Assembly: GCA_004835665.1 (NCBI GenBank)
Contig: RBKR01000005.1
Coordinates: 372,001 to 436,000 of the forward strand
DNA: 64,000 nucleotides
Direction of reading: 5' to 3'
Source of the DNA: Phoma sp. XZ068
Taxonomy: Eukaryota > Ascomycota > Dothideomycetes > Pleosporales > Didymellaceae
Of this stretch, positions 31,530-44,264 are shown in pieces. Under the pieces are notes generated by a model. It saw only the letters and a list, made by a program, of their open reading frames with translations. It did no database searches and was not told the DNA's origin. The position numbers and the translations under genes were made by a program. How positions within the stretch are numbered: the first letter of the stretch is position 1; each line of letters begins with the position of its first letter.

Positions 31530-34500
31530 TTATCCCTGTTTGAAGAACCAGCTTGTGCGCTTGTTCTTTGGTTCGGCATCGCCATCCTTTTGCAAGTTGC
31601 CGATGATAGGGAGGGCAGGACCGTCTCCGCCGCCTCCGCGGAGAGGCTTTGCAATTCTCGAGCCACCGCCACCAAAAGCGAAGGACGCACCGGCGCTGGG
31701 CGAACCGAGACCTCGTGTTGAGCCAGCCTTTGCAGCCTCGAGGCGCTCTTTGACGGCTGTAAGTTGAGATTCGAAGCTGCGAGTGTCAGTGCCTGAAACG
31801 TGGTACCTGGCCCAGGGGACGTACCGATGATTTGCTGCTGTCAATTTCTCCTGGCTGTCTTGCAGCAAGCTCTCCAACGACTGGATGCGCTCGTTACGAG
31901 CAATCAGCTTGCGCTCAGCAATAGCTACCTCCTTCTTCAAAGAGCTGTTTTGCTCAACGAGCTGCCTCTGCACAACTGTGAGCTGCTCGAGGTTGCGCTC
32001 GAGGAACATCATCTTCTTCTGCTGTGCGCGGTTGTTGGAAGTACGAAGTACGTTGTTGTACTGCTCACGTGTCTCGTCGAGAGAGATCTCGAGCTCAACG
32101 ACCTGTAGGGTGAGGGGTCAGCATGCCTTCACACGAACATGATGGAGAGTATCGTGGCGCTGATAATACTTACCCGCTCACACCTGTTCTGCAGGTCGCG
32201 CATCAAGCTTTTCTTCATATTGTCGAACTCAGCGATCTGCTGCTGCACAGACTTGCCGTTGATGCCGTTTGCAACACCGTTGGCAATTGCACCGCTCTTG
32301 ATGCGTTGCTGTAGGCTTTCGATCTCAATCTTGAACTTTTGGTTTTCCTCCGCTCTCCGGGCCAAATCTGCCTTCAAGTCGCCCACAAGCTCCACGTCGC
32401 CATCCTGTCGAGCAGAGTAAGCATCTGCGAGACGAGACTTGAGCTCTTCAGTGTCGGCCTCAGACAGGTTGCTTTCGAGGAGCTCCTCATACGAACGTTG
32501 CAGGACAGCGTTTCGTGCTTCAAGAGCCTCGCGTCGCTTGTTATGCACATTGTCTTCTTCGTTGCGGGCAGTGAGAGAGAGCTCTGCCTGTCGAACAATA
32601 CCCTGGGTCTCAACTATCCGCTCTCTCAGCTCCTGTAGAGAATCTGGAGCGATCGCTTCTCCCGCAGAGCTTGTCTCGTGCAACAGATCGAGCTGTTCGA
32701 TGATCTTGCGAATAGTGCGTTCGTTGTCACTGAACACCTCATCACCGAGGTCGAAACCGGCCATCATCTGTGCCATCGCCTCGGCCTTCTTCTTCTTCTT
32801 TTCGTCGATGGCAGCACTGGACTCCTTCGCGTTCATCTTCGCATCGAGAAGTTGTTGCTTGATTTCGTCCAGCTCCATGGTAAGCTCTGCATTCGCCTCC
32901 TTCAGTCCGTCCATAGTGATCTGAGCCTCCTTGCCCTCGAACTGAATCTTCTCGACTTGCATTCTCATTTCATTGAGCTCGGTCGTCATCTTCTCGTTCG
33001 ATTTGGTTGACTCGGTATCCTTAGCCTTGTAGTACTGAAGCTCATCTTTGGCGGTCTTGAGTTGGTCTTCAACCTTGGCGAGCTGCGATTCTCTCTCTGC
33101 GACTTGGTCTTGAAGCTCGTTCTCTCTCCTCAAAAATTCGTCCTTCTCATCCTTATCCAGGGGTATGCTAGGTGTACCTGCGCGGTCCAGGTCCATCCGC
33201 GAGTCTGGCCTTGAAGGCGTTTCAGAGTTCCTGGTTGCATCAAATCGTGATGGTGTCTGCGCGCGGGCTGCTGAAGCTGGCCTCTTGCTTGTGGTGGATG
33301 AGCCGCTCTCGATTGCAGGCGTCCATCGCTCCTTCGGGACCGACTCTCCGCCACGCCAAAGCTGAACCTCACCCTCTAACGATCCGATGTATGTCTCGAA
33401 GGTTGTGATTTGACTCTGCGCCTTCTTGAGCATAGCCTTCAGTTCCGCCGGACTGAGTTCGGCGTTGACCTTGGCCTTGTTCTTGATCGTCTTCGCTCGC
33501 ATACCGAATCGTAGCGTACTAAGGGTTTCAACATCGTTGTAACTACTTGGTGAACAGTTGATGATGAGAGTCGTCCTGGAGTTCCCTCCGAGAGATTCTT
33601 GCAGGATACGAGTAAGTTTCGAGTCTCGGTAGGGCACGTGAGAAGCTTTCGAGTCTGTGAGAGAGTTGATGACCATGCCCAGCGCACTCAAACTCTTGTT
33701 GATCTTCTTCGCTTCTTCCAACGTCTGACCGCTAGCACCAGTCTTGCCGACCTTCTCAGAACCAGCCAGATCAACCAAGAACAGCTGTCCGCTCTTCATT
33801 GACCCCGTTTCGACGTTTTTCTGGGTGACAGTAACGACGAGGATTGAATGCGAACGTGACGATTCGGCGTTCATGTTGGTAGCCGAGACCGCTCTTGATT
33901 GACCACCTCGTCGCAATACCTCATAAACCTCATCCACACTCGAGACATATACTTCCAGCAGGCCCTTGACGTAGACACCCCTGCTCTTTTCCTCGTGCAC
34001 AGCCAAATTGTCGTTTTGCGGCATGAGCAAATCGCGGATGCGCTCCATGTAGATTTCCATATAGCTCACTCTGACGGTGTATTCGATGTTGCTCGGAGAC
34101 GCTAGGATGCTTGCGAAGATCTGCTCGACGATACGTGGGATAACACCCTTGCCGACATCGTCATCGATATCGCTTCCCATCATGGTATACGACTTGCCGG
34201 CACCGGTCTGTCCGTAGGCGAAGACTGTCCCGTTGTATCCATTGAGAATATCGTCGACGGTCGGTCGGATGGAGTAGTCGAAGACATCAACCTGGCGCGA
34301 GCTCATGTCAAACACTCGATCAAAGGTGAAGGCCCCCGAGGCCTCCTTTGACTGTACGCGTTCGTGTCAGCCAGCTGCGCATGATATTATAGGGTTGGCT
34401 TGTTCCAAGCTGGAGCATACCTGGATCGAACATGTGTCCTCCGACTTGAAGTCAACAATGGGCTCACCGCCGCTGGCAATCTCGATCTTGTTCTGCGGGC

Positions 34501-34668
34501 GAAAGCGCGCCACCACTACATTGTCCCACGGTCAGTAACCGGTTCCCTCTTCAATAGACATCGCCCGTGTCGCAGCGTACCTTTGATGGTGTTGGAGCCC
34601 CTGCATGTTCAAATTAGCCTTCCTGTTCATTGCTCACCGCAATCTTGCGAGAAGAAGACGTACGACAT
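31530..34668 (-). CDS. kinA: Conventional kinesin heavy chain (kinesin-1)
   Basis: Six exons: 34668-34664, 34600-34581, 34515-34421, 34351-32174, 32102-31825 and 31776-31530, giving 940 residues, the usual length of fungal kinesin-1. The first coding exon is 5 nt (ATGTC) and the second 20 nt; the joined start reads MSGSNTIKVVARFRPQNK. Motor motifs: P-loop GQTGAGKS at 87-94, NAESSRSHSI (switch I) and LVDLAGSEK (switch II). Long heptad coiled coil fills about 370-870. The stretch RFESQLTAVKERLEAAKAGSTRG near the end and a Gly-rich tail are typical of fungal kinesin-1. It moves cargo, including secretory vesicles and early endosome partners, towards microtubule plus ends in hyphae. Introns are 48-71 nt. 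Confidence 0.96.
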
Positions 34669-35441
34669 ATTGGCGAGGCTTTGCAGTGTCTCGGCCCCAC
34701 GGCCTCACTTCAACTGCGCCTCTCGGTATGAGGGAGAAATAGTCGCAGCAGGCCCAGCGGGATGTGCTGTTGTGGTACCGTCACGTCTTGCGGGGGTCTG
34801 GCGCGTGGGTGGGAGGAAGCGTAATTAAGGGCCCCGCTGCCGCCGTTTAGGGGAAAACAACAAAGCGTCCCCAAGCAACTCAACGCAAAGTACCTGCAGC
34901 CAGCGAGCAGCGCTAGCTAGTACAGCCTGGGGAGGAGACCAGCGAATGCTGTGGCGGAGGAGCAAAAAGGAGTGCGTGTTTGGCGTCGTTGCTGTGCTGC
35001 CAGGGTCCGAGATAGGTGCAGGCTTCGGAGTGTTGACGGACGACCTGCGCTAGCGCGCCTTCCCCTCCGCGCCGAACAACGTCCAAATTGGCTAACGTGC
35101 TTGTGACGCTTGCTTGCGGTAAGTGACCGTCGTACGTACCATGGATCGATGCGTCCAGATCCAAGACCCTTCGTCTACATCACTAGGTTTTACAGCTGCT
35201 TGTCAAACTCGGAATCAAGTATGGCGTAATAGACGATGTCGTAAGTAGATGCATGTGCGATTGATCGACTGTGAAGACTGCCACAAACTACATCTGTTGT
35301 AGCCAAAAACGCCTCGCTGTAATGAACCATGTGCAGACGCCTGCTAAACTCCAAATACAACGCAAATGGTCTGGTTCGGCCCAGAAAACTCCTCGCCCAT
35401 GCCATGTCATGCTAACATTTCGTTCCTCAATCAGCACATCA
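34669..35441. other. Intergenic gap, kinesin promoter
   Basis: This lies between the kinesin start and the RAD6 stop, both minus strand. No gene is recognised. Confidence 0.45.
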
Positions 35442-36167
35442 TCAGTCCTCCCAGCTCTTCTCGACCGTTTCGCGTACGCGCTTCGTGTACTCTTTTCGGT
35501 TCTCTTTGTACAGATTCGATGCTTCTACGTTCGCCGGCGACGACGTGTTTGGGTCGTTCAACAAACTGTACAAAGTCAGCTCCACTCTTGCCACTCTCTC
35601 TTCACGTTGATAATTAAGCCATACCTCTGAATACTCGTCAAGATCGCCGCTACATCGTACGTCGGCGACCATCGATTCTGCAGGATATCCAAGCACAGTT
35701 CTCCCGTACCGTATACATTTGGGTGGAACATCTGACTGATGAACTTGACGCCAGGGGGCTTGTTTGGGTAGGCTTCCTCGAAGTGCATGACGAGGCGAAA
35801 AGTGCCGTCTTCAAAAGGTGTGTCGGCCGGACCTATGATGACTGCATTCCTGCTCAACAGTCAGCATGTTTATGTTTCTGAGACGCAGAACCGAGTATGC
35901 GAGGCAGAGTGGCCCAAGAACAGCGTGGGTCGAGGGGGGTTCGGGTGTCGCGTGCGGGGTGAAAGGAAAGGAAGCGTACCAGGTCATGACGTTGTCGGCT
36001 ATAGGAGAAGCAGATACACCAGCAGGAGGATCGGTCTGCATGCGCTGTAGTGATTTTGTCAGCCTAGAGCTTCACCATGAGCTCACTTGGCTCCAGCTAG
36101 TTGAGCATCGTGGGTGGTGGCGTACCTTGAAGTCGCGCATCAGACGGCGGCGGGCTGCAGTAGACAT
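35442..36167 (-). CDS. RAD6: Ubiquitin-conjugating enzyme E2 Rad6/Ubc2
   Basis: Four exons (36167-36126, 36044-35980, 35849-35625, 35565-35442) give exactly 151 residues, the normal size in filamentous ascomycetes. The start MSTAARRRLMRDFKRMQTDPPAGVSASP is diagnostic. The active cysteine is Cys88 in ELCLDILQNRWSPTYD. The C-terminus ends VRETVEKSWED without the long acidic tail of budding-yeast Rad6. Rad6 with Rad18 monoubiquitinates PCNA in damage tolerance, with Bre1 monoubiquitinates histone H2B, and with Ubr1 serves the N-degron pathway. The second intron (35979-35850, 130 nt) is the longest placed in this window. Confidence 0.96.
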
Positions 36168-36668
36168 GATGCTCTGAGTCGAGAGTTATAGGGTCGTAGA
36201 AGTTGGTCGAACTGTGCCTCGATAAACAAAGGGAGAGCAGAAGGTGGGAGTAGGTGCTAATGTGTTGGTATGGCTGCAGGTCAGTGACGATGCTTCCGCG
36301 ATTGATTGGCGCCAGCCGATAACACATGAGTCACGTGGCGATTACGAAACAAGGCGCTGCATCACGCCCGTTTGTCATGACTATCCAATCTCACAATGCA
36401 TATTACTCAATACACAACCTTGACGCTTTGGTCATCGTTGTACGCTTTTATTGGAATGATTCTCGCTTTTAGCCAATTTAAATATACAGTCGTACGCCTC
36501 ATTGAAGAAATCTTCCCATGCCTGCAAACCCGCTATGCATCGCGTGTTGGTGAATATATGAATCTAAACGCCGTTGAAGTCGTAAAGTCATCATGCATAG
36601 TCCGCTCAAAAGGTCAGAAATCAGAGCCAAGAAAAGAGGGAGTGAAAGGAAAGGAGGAGGCATCCGGC
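36168..36668. other. Intergenic gap between RAD6 and the sulfatase
   Basis: Holds the RAD6 promoter and the sulfatase 3' region. A plus-strand open frame of about 100 codons overlaps the sulfatase 3' end and has no resemblance. Confidence 0.4.
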
Positions 36669-38643
36669 CTACTCGCCGCGGGCACCGGCAAGACCGTGGT
36701 GCGATGCAGTAGCTGACTGCTCGCGCCCGAACTGATCGACGACGGGAAATCTAGCTCGAAGTTCAAGATCATCCAGAGGAATGTGAGAACGAATGAACTT
36801 GTCCCTACCAGCGGCAGGTGGCTCGTAGTCCCAGTGCTCCTTACGGCCAATTTGTAAGGCCTTCCAGCAGGTCCGGCGATAGCGCTGGCTCTTCAGTGCA
36901 TCCATGTGGATCTGCTGGAAATCCCATTTGGCGCGAGCTTCGGCATCGAATTTGTTAAGCACCTCTTGATACTGAGGCTTGTCTGAGAGAGCAAGATTGT
37001 TGAGCTCCTTGGGATCGTTGACCAGATCAAATAGTTGCGGTGGGTCTACCAGAGAGCAAGTGTACTTCCACTGGTGACGACGGATCATGTAGGTAGGTGT
37101 GACAGTGCTCTCGCCCATGTATTCGCCAAAAACTTCGTCCTTGCCAGGTTTATCCGAGACCAGGTAGTTGTGGAGACTGACACCATCGATGGGTAGGATG
37201 GCTGAGGCGTCCCCTCCAGCAAGATCTACAAAGGTTGGCAGGAGATCCATCGTGGACACCGACTCAGTCACACGTTTCGGTTCGAACTTGGAGGGATAGT
37301 TGATGATCATGGGTACACGTGCACTGTTCTCGAACCATGACATCTTGTACCAAAGGCCGCGCTCGCCGAGCATGTCGCCATGGTCGCCTGAGAAAACAAT
37401 GATGGTATCTTCGTCGAGATAAGAGTCCTTGAGGATCTGCATGAGTTTGCCGACCTGGTCATCAACAAAACTGCATTCAGCAAAGTACGCACGGCGAGCG
37501 CGTAACTTCGCCTCATCAGGAACAGGGTTGTTCCAAAGGTCAATGCACTTCATGATACGTTGAGAGTGAGGATCCTGCTCGTCTTGAGGAATCTCCAACT
37601 CAGGCAGAGGAATGTCAACATCCTCATACAAATCCCAATACCTCCGAAGCATGGCGTAAGGGTCGTGGGGATGTGTCAAGGAGACAGTGAGAGCGAATGG
37701 ACGACGAGTCTCAGCTGGCTCGCGTACATACTCGTGGAGGAATTGAGAGGACTGGAATGGAAGCGTTAGTGGATTGGATTAGATGCAGTTACCGCTTGGA
37801 CGTTTTTACCTTGAACATGACTTCCTCATCATAGTCTAGCTGGTTGGTACGCACGGTAGGGCCTGCTTGTAAGACCGAAGACATATTGTGGAACCACTCC
37901 TGTCTCTCCTCAGGTTTGTCCCAGTTCACTGACCATCCAAGATCAGCGGGATAGATGTCTGTTGTGAGTCTGAAGCTTCAGTTAATTTGTGTCAAGAGTC
38001 TGAGTGACGTAACTCACCTGTGCTCGAACCCGTGAAGCTGGTCGGGGCCAATGAAGTGCATTTTACCAGCAAGAGCGGTCTCGTACCCTTCAGCCCTAAG
38101 GTAGTGCGCATATGTCGGGACTTCAGGAGCAAGGATGGAAGCATTGTCATAGCCGCCAATCTTGGAGGGAAGCTGTCCTGTGCACATGGTGAATCTCGAA
38201 GGTGCACAAAGAGGAGAGTTGCAGTAGGCACTAGAGAATACAACGCCAGTCTCTGCAAGTTTGTCGAGGTTGGGTGTCTTGATGACTGATTCAGAATTGT
38301 TCATCTTGAGAAGCGGTGCAGTCATCTGGTCAGCCATAATGTACAGGATGTTTGGCTTCCTCGAAGAACGCTGACTACCCCCAGCCGCGATCTTCTGCGA
38401 CTGCTCGAGTAAGAATTGTGCTGTGACGATGTCGTTGCCATTCTGTTGACGAGCGGTATGACCGTTGCCGTTCTGGGTACCATTTCTGCCATTTGTTTGG
38501 TAACTGCCGTGGGTAGAGGTGTTCAGTGAAACATGACTATTGACTGGTGTCTGCGCTTCAAGCGAGACAGAACCCTGTCTTGACTGCTTGAGTGGGTGAG
38601 AGTACGCCGTTGGAGACTCTGCACGTACGGCGCTTGGTGCCAT
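36669..38643 (-). CDS. Choline sulfatase (type I sulfatase)
   Basis: Three exons (38643-38018, 37969-37810, 37751-36669) give 622 residues. Introns are 48 and 58 nt. The sulfatase domain starts at KPNILYIMADQM (about 96). The active-site motif C-A-P-S-R at 146-150 contains the cysteine that is converted to formylglycine. Metal-binding Asp/His are seen in IMADQ and FSGDHGDMLGERGLWYKMSWFE. The C-terminal ALQIGRKEHWDYEPP resembles the choline-sulfatase-specific tail, so I favour choline-O-sulfate as substrate, releasing sulfate and choline. About 90 Ser/Asn/Gln/Gly-rich residues precede the domain, which is unusual. No signal peptide is evident, so a cytosolic enzyme using stored choline sulfate is likely. 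Confidence 0.92.
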
Positions 38644-41600
38644 GGTAATGTGAAGGCTCCAAGCGTTAGTGGCAGGCTGTGGTGTTTCCCGCAATCAAAC
38701 TCTACGCAGTGACGGAGCGAAAGGGGTGTTAGTGGATTTCCCTGTGTGGTCTTCGAGGCGAGCAGAAGAGCAAGTTGGTTGGCTATGGGCGTATTTAAGT
38801 GTGGTTGAACGGTAATGAAGGCGGGTAGCTACGGAGACTAAGTGTGCGGATTTGGTCGTGTGCCAAACGTAGTGAAGGTGAGGGCGGGTGGACCTTTATA
38901 GGTAATAGTACAGTAGTGGCGCCCCAGACAATGCTAAACGCACGGTGTATGTGGGGTATGATCAGCTTGCGCGCATCAGCGATTCTGGTGAGGTTGTGCT
39001 TGTTTCGACCAGTGGAAGCTGGTCGCAATTGCGTGCTTGACCGCGAGCACGCAATGGCGCTAGCCGAATCTGGTCATTCTCTGGCAACGACGACCTACAT
39101 GCGTCCCACATCACCCGCTTAACATAAAACCGTCCGGGCGACGTCAGTGATACACACTGGACGAGCGTCTTCTCATGTGGCACCTACCACGCGATCGCCA
39201 CCGACATTCCATCACCAACGACCGGACGACAACCAGAGGAGCGAGAGCAAGTGGACGCATTTGCACCTCAAGGTCAATGCATAATCAGCGCTCTTTCCCG
39301 CCAATCCCACATCTGCAGCAAAGATGACACCTGGCATCGAAAACACACATTTCACGACATACGCGCACAGACTGCATCACCCATCGTGGAGAGCTTGAGC
39401 ACGGAGCCAAAGCGTGGATCGAGCCGAGGCGCCATGTTCAGGGTCCAGAAAGAGCTTGGTGGATGGGTGCGCTGTGTCGAAAACCCAGAAACGGTATCAA
39501 TAGCGATTTGCGCTATCTGACGCGGTTGTCGAAAATTGGCTACGGAGTGAGGTTGGAATCGGCCACCCTGGGCAATCTTCAACTTTTACTCGGGCCTTCC
39601 ATTGGCTGCCGGTAGCCACTCCGAGTCCTGCCACCCAAACGCTTTGATTTCCAGCAAACGCTCACCATGACCGTCCAGAACGGAGAGCACAGATGGAGTC
39701 GACATGCTATTGATTAGCACCGCTAAACAGAGATTTGATGTATGACTGTCACCCACACCGTACATTATCGAGAGCACGCGCACATGGAACCCTCTCCCGG
39801 TACCGCCGACGTCCTTACACGTGACCCGTATCTGCAGCGTCCACCAGGACTAGGCCGCAACCAGGGATCGCTGCATCTTTGAACAAATCAGCACCATTCG
39901 CTACGGAATCGTTTCTGCAGGTCGTGAATAGCGTGTCGCGGATTTCGACGACAATCCTTTGCAGCTCCTGCCGAAATCATATTTGCGTTTCTGTCCTCGG
40001 ACACCACGTGGACATACTAAATAGCCCTTTGACCTGAAATTATGGATAGCCAAGCTCACTGAGAATGGTTGAATCATGTGGTAGGTCAAACTGGCGGTCT
40101 GCAACGTCTATCTACGGCAACAACCGTGCCACACGGAACGGAGATTCGAAGCAAAATTGTTCAAGCCTGGGCAATTCCATGAGACCTCCTACGGAGGCTG
40201 ACACGCATGGAAGGTACTCCGAGGGAGATGTTAGCGTCCGCATTAGTATCAGCTGTCTTTTCGGCGTTTATCTTTTTAACGATTGATGGGCACGGTCATA
40301 GGGCTTGTTGGACCCAACATCGACTATCTATCCGCGCGCGCAAGGCAGCGAGTTTACTGTCAGCTCGTATCGATATAATAAACAGCTCGAGGTTTGCTAT
40401 CCCAAAAGCCAGAGCGATTGGCCGCCTAGCTCAAAACTTATTGGCAGCATGCAAACCCTTGCAGATCGCTCCGACTCCAAGTGTTCCTGCAACCGGTCGT
40501 CAGCCTGGAGGCAAACATCATGCATCTCTATGTATCTATAGGAAGGTTGACTTCATACAACAGGGCCTCATGTCCTCTCAAAAAGCTCGCAAGTCCAAAC
40601 AAAAGACAATAGCAAGAACAGCGTAGCCGCCTACGACCTTTCTGACAAGTTCATGAAGCTCTACAGTACCTCACGCGCGGTTAGAAGATAGTACATGCTA
40701 TCTTGTAGCAGAAGATCCGCTCTGGATCGCTTTTCCTTGTCAGGGTAAGCTGTCAACCCCGTTATCCGCAGATATGCTCAACCCCACATACGCTAGCGAA
40801 CGCGCTCCTTGTACTCAGCTTTACGTTCAATACAACGTCAGCTTTTCCTCCACATACGCTAGACAGCTCATGTCGCATCATCACATGGCCTCTCGGACTT
40901 GGCTCCTCACATTTGCCAGTATGTGTCAAGACCAAGTCAGAAGACATTGCACGAAGTCCTCTCCAACGAATCACCTGCTGTCGTAGACGCACTGTTCGAT
41001 AACGCTCCTGGTTTTATCTTCACGGCCATCCGTCTTCGGGATTTGCGCATCTGACCGCGACGACCCGAGAATCAGGTGCGAGGATCCGACACGTTCACGG
41101 CCATCCAAGCCTGCACTATGTGAATAATCGCCACCGTCTTCCCCACATACGCTAAATGAGGTTGCATGTGCAACTCGGTAAGTCCGATAGGTCGGCTGGC
41201 ACATTCTTGCATCTAACGCCACGGCCTTCAAGCTCATGGAGTACGAAATTGACGGCCGGAGCAAGAATGCGCATGACGCGGGGAGCAGTTTGAGTCAATA
41301 CACGTAGGTAGACGCACGCAGAATCCAACATGATGGATTCCCCCGAGATTCCACAGGACCGCACACCTTTTCCAGAGCTTCCATACTACTTAACATGAGG
41401 GTTTAATCAGACATGCAGTTGAAGATTTCGTGCTACTGCCTGCGTTACACCATCGTTTGTCTGTGTACTGTAAACTTCTAAAGGGTATCTAAAAGGCCTC
41501 AAATGAGTCACAGTATATCAAGAATGTGAAAGACCGGCTGACAAACAAGCAAGGGTTTGTGCTGACTCTATGAGTATCAATAAAGGCGAGTCTTCGGCCT

Positions 41601-41951
41601 TTCCACGGACAGCACAGCCACGAGAATGAGGTTTGGACGATGCGCCAATATTCAGCATGCTGGAGGGAAGGAAAAAAGAGTGGTTTTGTATTTTCAAAGA
41701 GTGACAAGAGTGGGAACTTTCTTCTCTATGCTTCAACGACCACATTGAGGCCATGCACATCCTGGTATGCCTCCATATGATTCTCCTGTTCTCGTGAATG
41801 GTTGGCTCAGGACCAGCGCTGAGCCGACCTCGTAACAAATCCGGACTTCAACAAAGACAGAACCAGCTCGTGATAATGAATGCCAGAAAACGAGCCAGAG
41901 AACGATATACATGGAATAAAAATGCAAATGCAAAGGGTATGGTGTAGCAAC
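38644..41951. other. Gene-free gap of 3.3 kb
   Basis: I find no supported gene here. The left end is the sulfatase promoter. Within it a 12-base motif (CCACATACGCTA) occurs three times between 40784 and 41154, and a 13-base motif (TTCACGGCCATCC) twice. No transposase or long terminal repeat is seen. Open frames are short and unlike known proteins. Confidence 0.5.
40784..41154 (+). repeat. Three dispersed copies of CCACATACGCTA
   Basis: Exact copies at 40784-40795, 40850-40861 and 41143-41154, all in the same orientation. Two copies of TTCACGGCCATCC (41019-41031, 41094-41106) lie between them. Origin unknown; could be a degraded repeat or protein-binding sites. Confidence 0.45.
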
Positions 41952-44264
41952 TCAGTTCTTGCCGGGCAAGACTGTCGCGTACTCAATGATGACCGAGGTC
42001 ATAATCTTGGTTCGAGTTCCAATGTTGACCGGAGTCGAGGAAGGCTCTTCAGTAGTGACAGGCGCAGTGGTGGTCGGAAGCTCGACCTCGGGGGTGGATG
42101 TGGCGTCGGCACCAACAGTGATGTACTGCGTGACTATCTCTGTCTCCTGGATGATTCTTGTTCCGCCCTGACCGCCAGCATGTCCAACCGCAGACTTTGT
42201 GGCATTGTTCCACACCCATTCGCCGGAAGAGGAGTCGAAGTGTCCAGCGACTTCACCGGCAGGAGCAGTGGAGTTTGTGCCCTCGGGACCGCGGCCATTG
42301 TATACTGGCGGGTTGCCCTTGATCTCGCGATTATATTCAATCTTGCCATCCCAGGTAGGGACCTCGTCATCCGATTCTGGTATCGATACTGGAACATTGA
42401 ATACGGTGACATTGAGGCCCGCAGGAGGGTTGGTACGAGGGATCTCGCTGTAGTCAAGAGCTTGGATGCGCCAACTGAAGTTCTCCTTCAAGTAGGCTGC
42501 AACGACATCCTTGTCCAAGCTCTTCAGCTCACCCGACTGGTGTTTCTGTGCCAGCCTCTCAGTGAGCACGATGTTACCCGTGACTATCACGTCTGACTTC
42601 ATGTTCATGCGTGGAGATGACATTGAGGCGAGTTGACCAACATAGTTGGGATCCGTGGGCCAATTCTTCGGGTTGGCATCCGGTTCGCCCAAGAAGGCGC
42701 GGACAGAGTAGGAGATCTGGATGTCTATGGGCATCTTGACTTCACACAGCCAGTCCGTCGCCTTTGTGGTGCCGTTCACAGTGCTACTGTTACCGATGCT
42801 GTGGCCCGGCGCCGGAACTGTCGTGTTAGTGCTGTTCAAGCCCTGAATAGTCGGCTTGTAGAGCTTGTTGAGGGTTGAAGTCAAGGTTTGGTTGGAGGGA
42901 TTCGACATGAGCTCTGGGTAGGTGTAGCCAAACGAGGTCCAGTTGCGGGAAGTCGTTGATGTCCACATGTCACCAAGAGCATTCATATGAAACGGTGCAA
43001 GAGGCGACGCAGGACCCTCGATGGCACCTTTAGCCACCGTGAAAGTGCCCTTAGCCTGTGCTGCGTCCTCAACCCAGGTGTCAGGGTATCTGGATCTAGT
43101 CGAAGTCAGCCAAAGTCTTCCTTTCCACCATATCTGCGGGACTCACTGATATAAAGCAATGACTCGATCCATATTTGCGTGGTGGAACCAGAATATAGGG
43201 TCAAATGCTGAGACTTCGACGATACCCATGTGTCCGAGGCCAAATGAGTTGTGAATACCATCATGAAGTGTTTCGAAGTTTCCAATAGTGCCGCCATTCG
43301 CCTTGTTGCTTACTTGATTGAACGGCTGATACATCGTGAGCAACTTGTAGAGCATGTCACGATTGTTCGGCTGTTGTTTGCCAATGCGTTCGTTCGCTGC
43401 ATCGTTGCGGCTAGTGGCATTGATGGCAAATCCATCAATTGGAAATCGGATCGTTTGGTTCCAGTTCTTAAACTGAAACTCACTCTATGAAATATTAGAG
43501 ATAGGAGGTTAGATGAGGAGCATCGTAAACATACCAGTGGAGCAAAGTCATCATAAATCAGAGGGTGGAAGTCATAACGATATAGAGGGTTGGCTATGTC
43601 ACCCTTGGTTCCGTTGGGAAATGTGACAGACGCTGTTGGGCGACGAAGACTAGCAGGCATACATCCTTCGTCACTGTTCGATGGATCAATTGCCCAGTCC
43701 CAGTACGGCAGGCGCAGTTTGTCGGCTGTCGCCACTGCCCTGTTTCGATCCTCGCCTGCCGGATACTCTTTGGCAATCTCTACAGCATGGTCATGAAGAA
43801 TCTGCTCGAAGAGGGCAAGGTAAGGTCTGTGCCAGGGACCGAACATGTTGCTCACATGAGGGCAGTAACCCATCATTTTTTGGCTTTCTGGACCCGTTAC
43901 ACCGTCCCACTGCCCGAATGGAGCTCCATGTATACCTTATCATATTAGTTCCGAGAAGCAGTATAGCACATGTGATCATACCCGCGACCTGATAGTAAGA
44001 CAATTTTTTACTCTGGCCCATAGCTTGGAATCGAGCGAAAGCCTGCAAGAAGATATTCCATGTTTCCGTGTCCTTCTCAAGTTCGCGTAATTCCTGTCTT
44101 GGATGAACTCCAGTTCCTTGAACTCCAACAACGCTGAAGTAGCTGTCGTCTGCCGTAGCGACTCCGCAAGACGGGCCATTGGTAGAATTGGACGCGGCTT
44201 GCGTAGCCGCAAGAAAAGAAAGGAAGATGGTAAAAGTTGTAACAGAAGAAACGAAAGACTTCAT
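41952..44264 (-). CDS. Secreted tyrosinase (polyphenol oxidase, type 3 copper)
   Basis: Four exons (44264-43982, 43935-43535, 43484-43147, 43095-41952) give 721 residues. Introns are 46-51 nt. Residues 1-24 are a signal peptide. The CuA site is formed by His97 (GIHGAP), His121 (GYCPHVSN) and His130 (PWHRPYLALFEQ). The CuB site is LHDGIHNSFGLGH and FWFHHANMDR. Many N-glycosylation sequons support secretion. After the copper domain a long C-terminal region, including a Thr/Ser/Pro-rich stretch near the end (TTTAPVTTEEPSSTP), replaces the short tail of bacterial enzymes. Tyrosinases oxidise monophenols and diphenols to quinones, in melanin synthesis or extracellular phenol oxidation. The last acceptor has a close alternative 6 nt downstream. 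Confidence 0.93.

Noticed and set aside
36396..36716. 106-codon plus-strand open frame
   Set aside because: Overlaps the 3' end of choline sulfatase; ends in sequence antisense to it and has no resemblance.
41880..42596. 238-codon plus-strand open frame
   Set aside because: Antisense shadow of the last tyrosinase exon; composition is that of reverse-read coding sequence.
36669..44264. Choline sulfatase and tyrosinase as part of a biosynthetic cluster
   Set aside because: They are separated by 3.3 kb and no backbone synthase, transporter or pathway regulator is present; the other neighbours are housekeeping genes.
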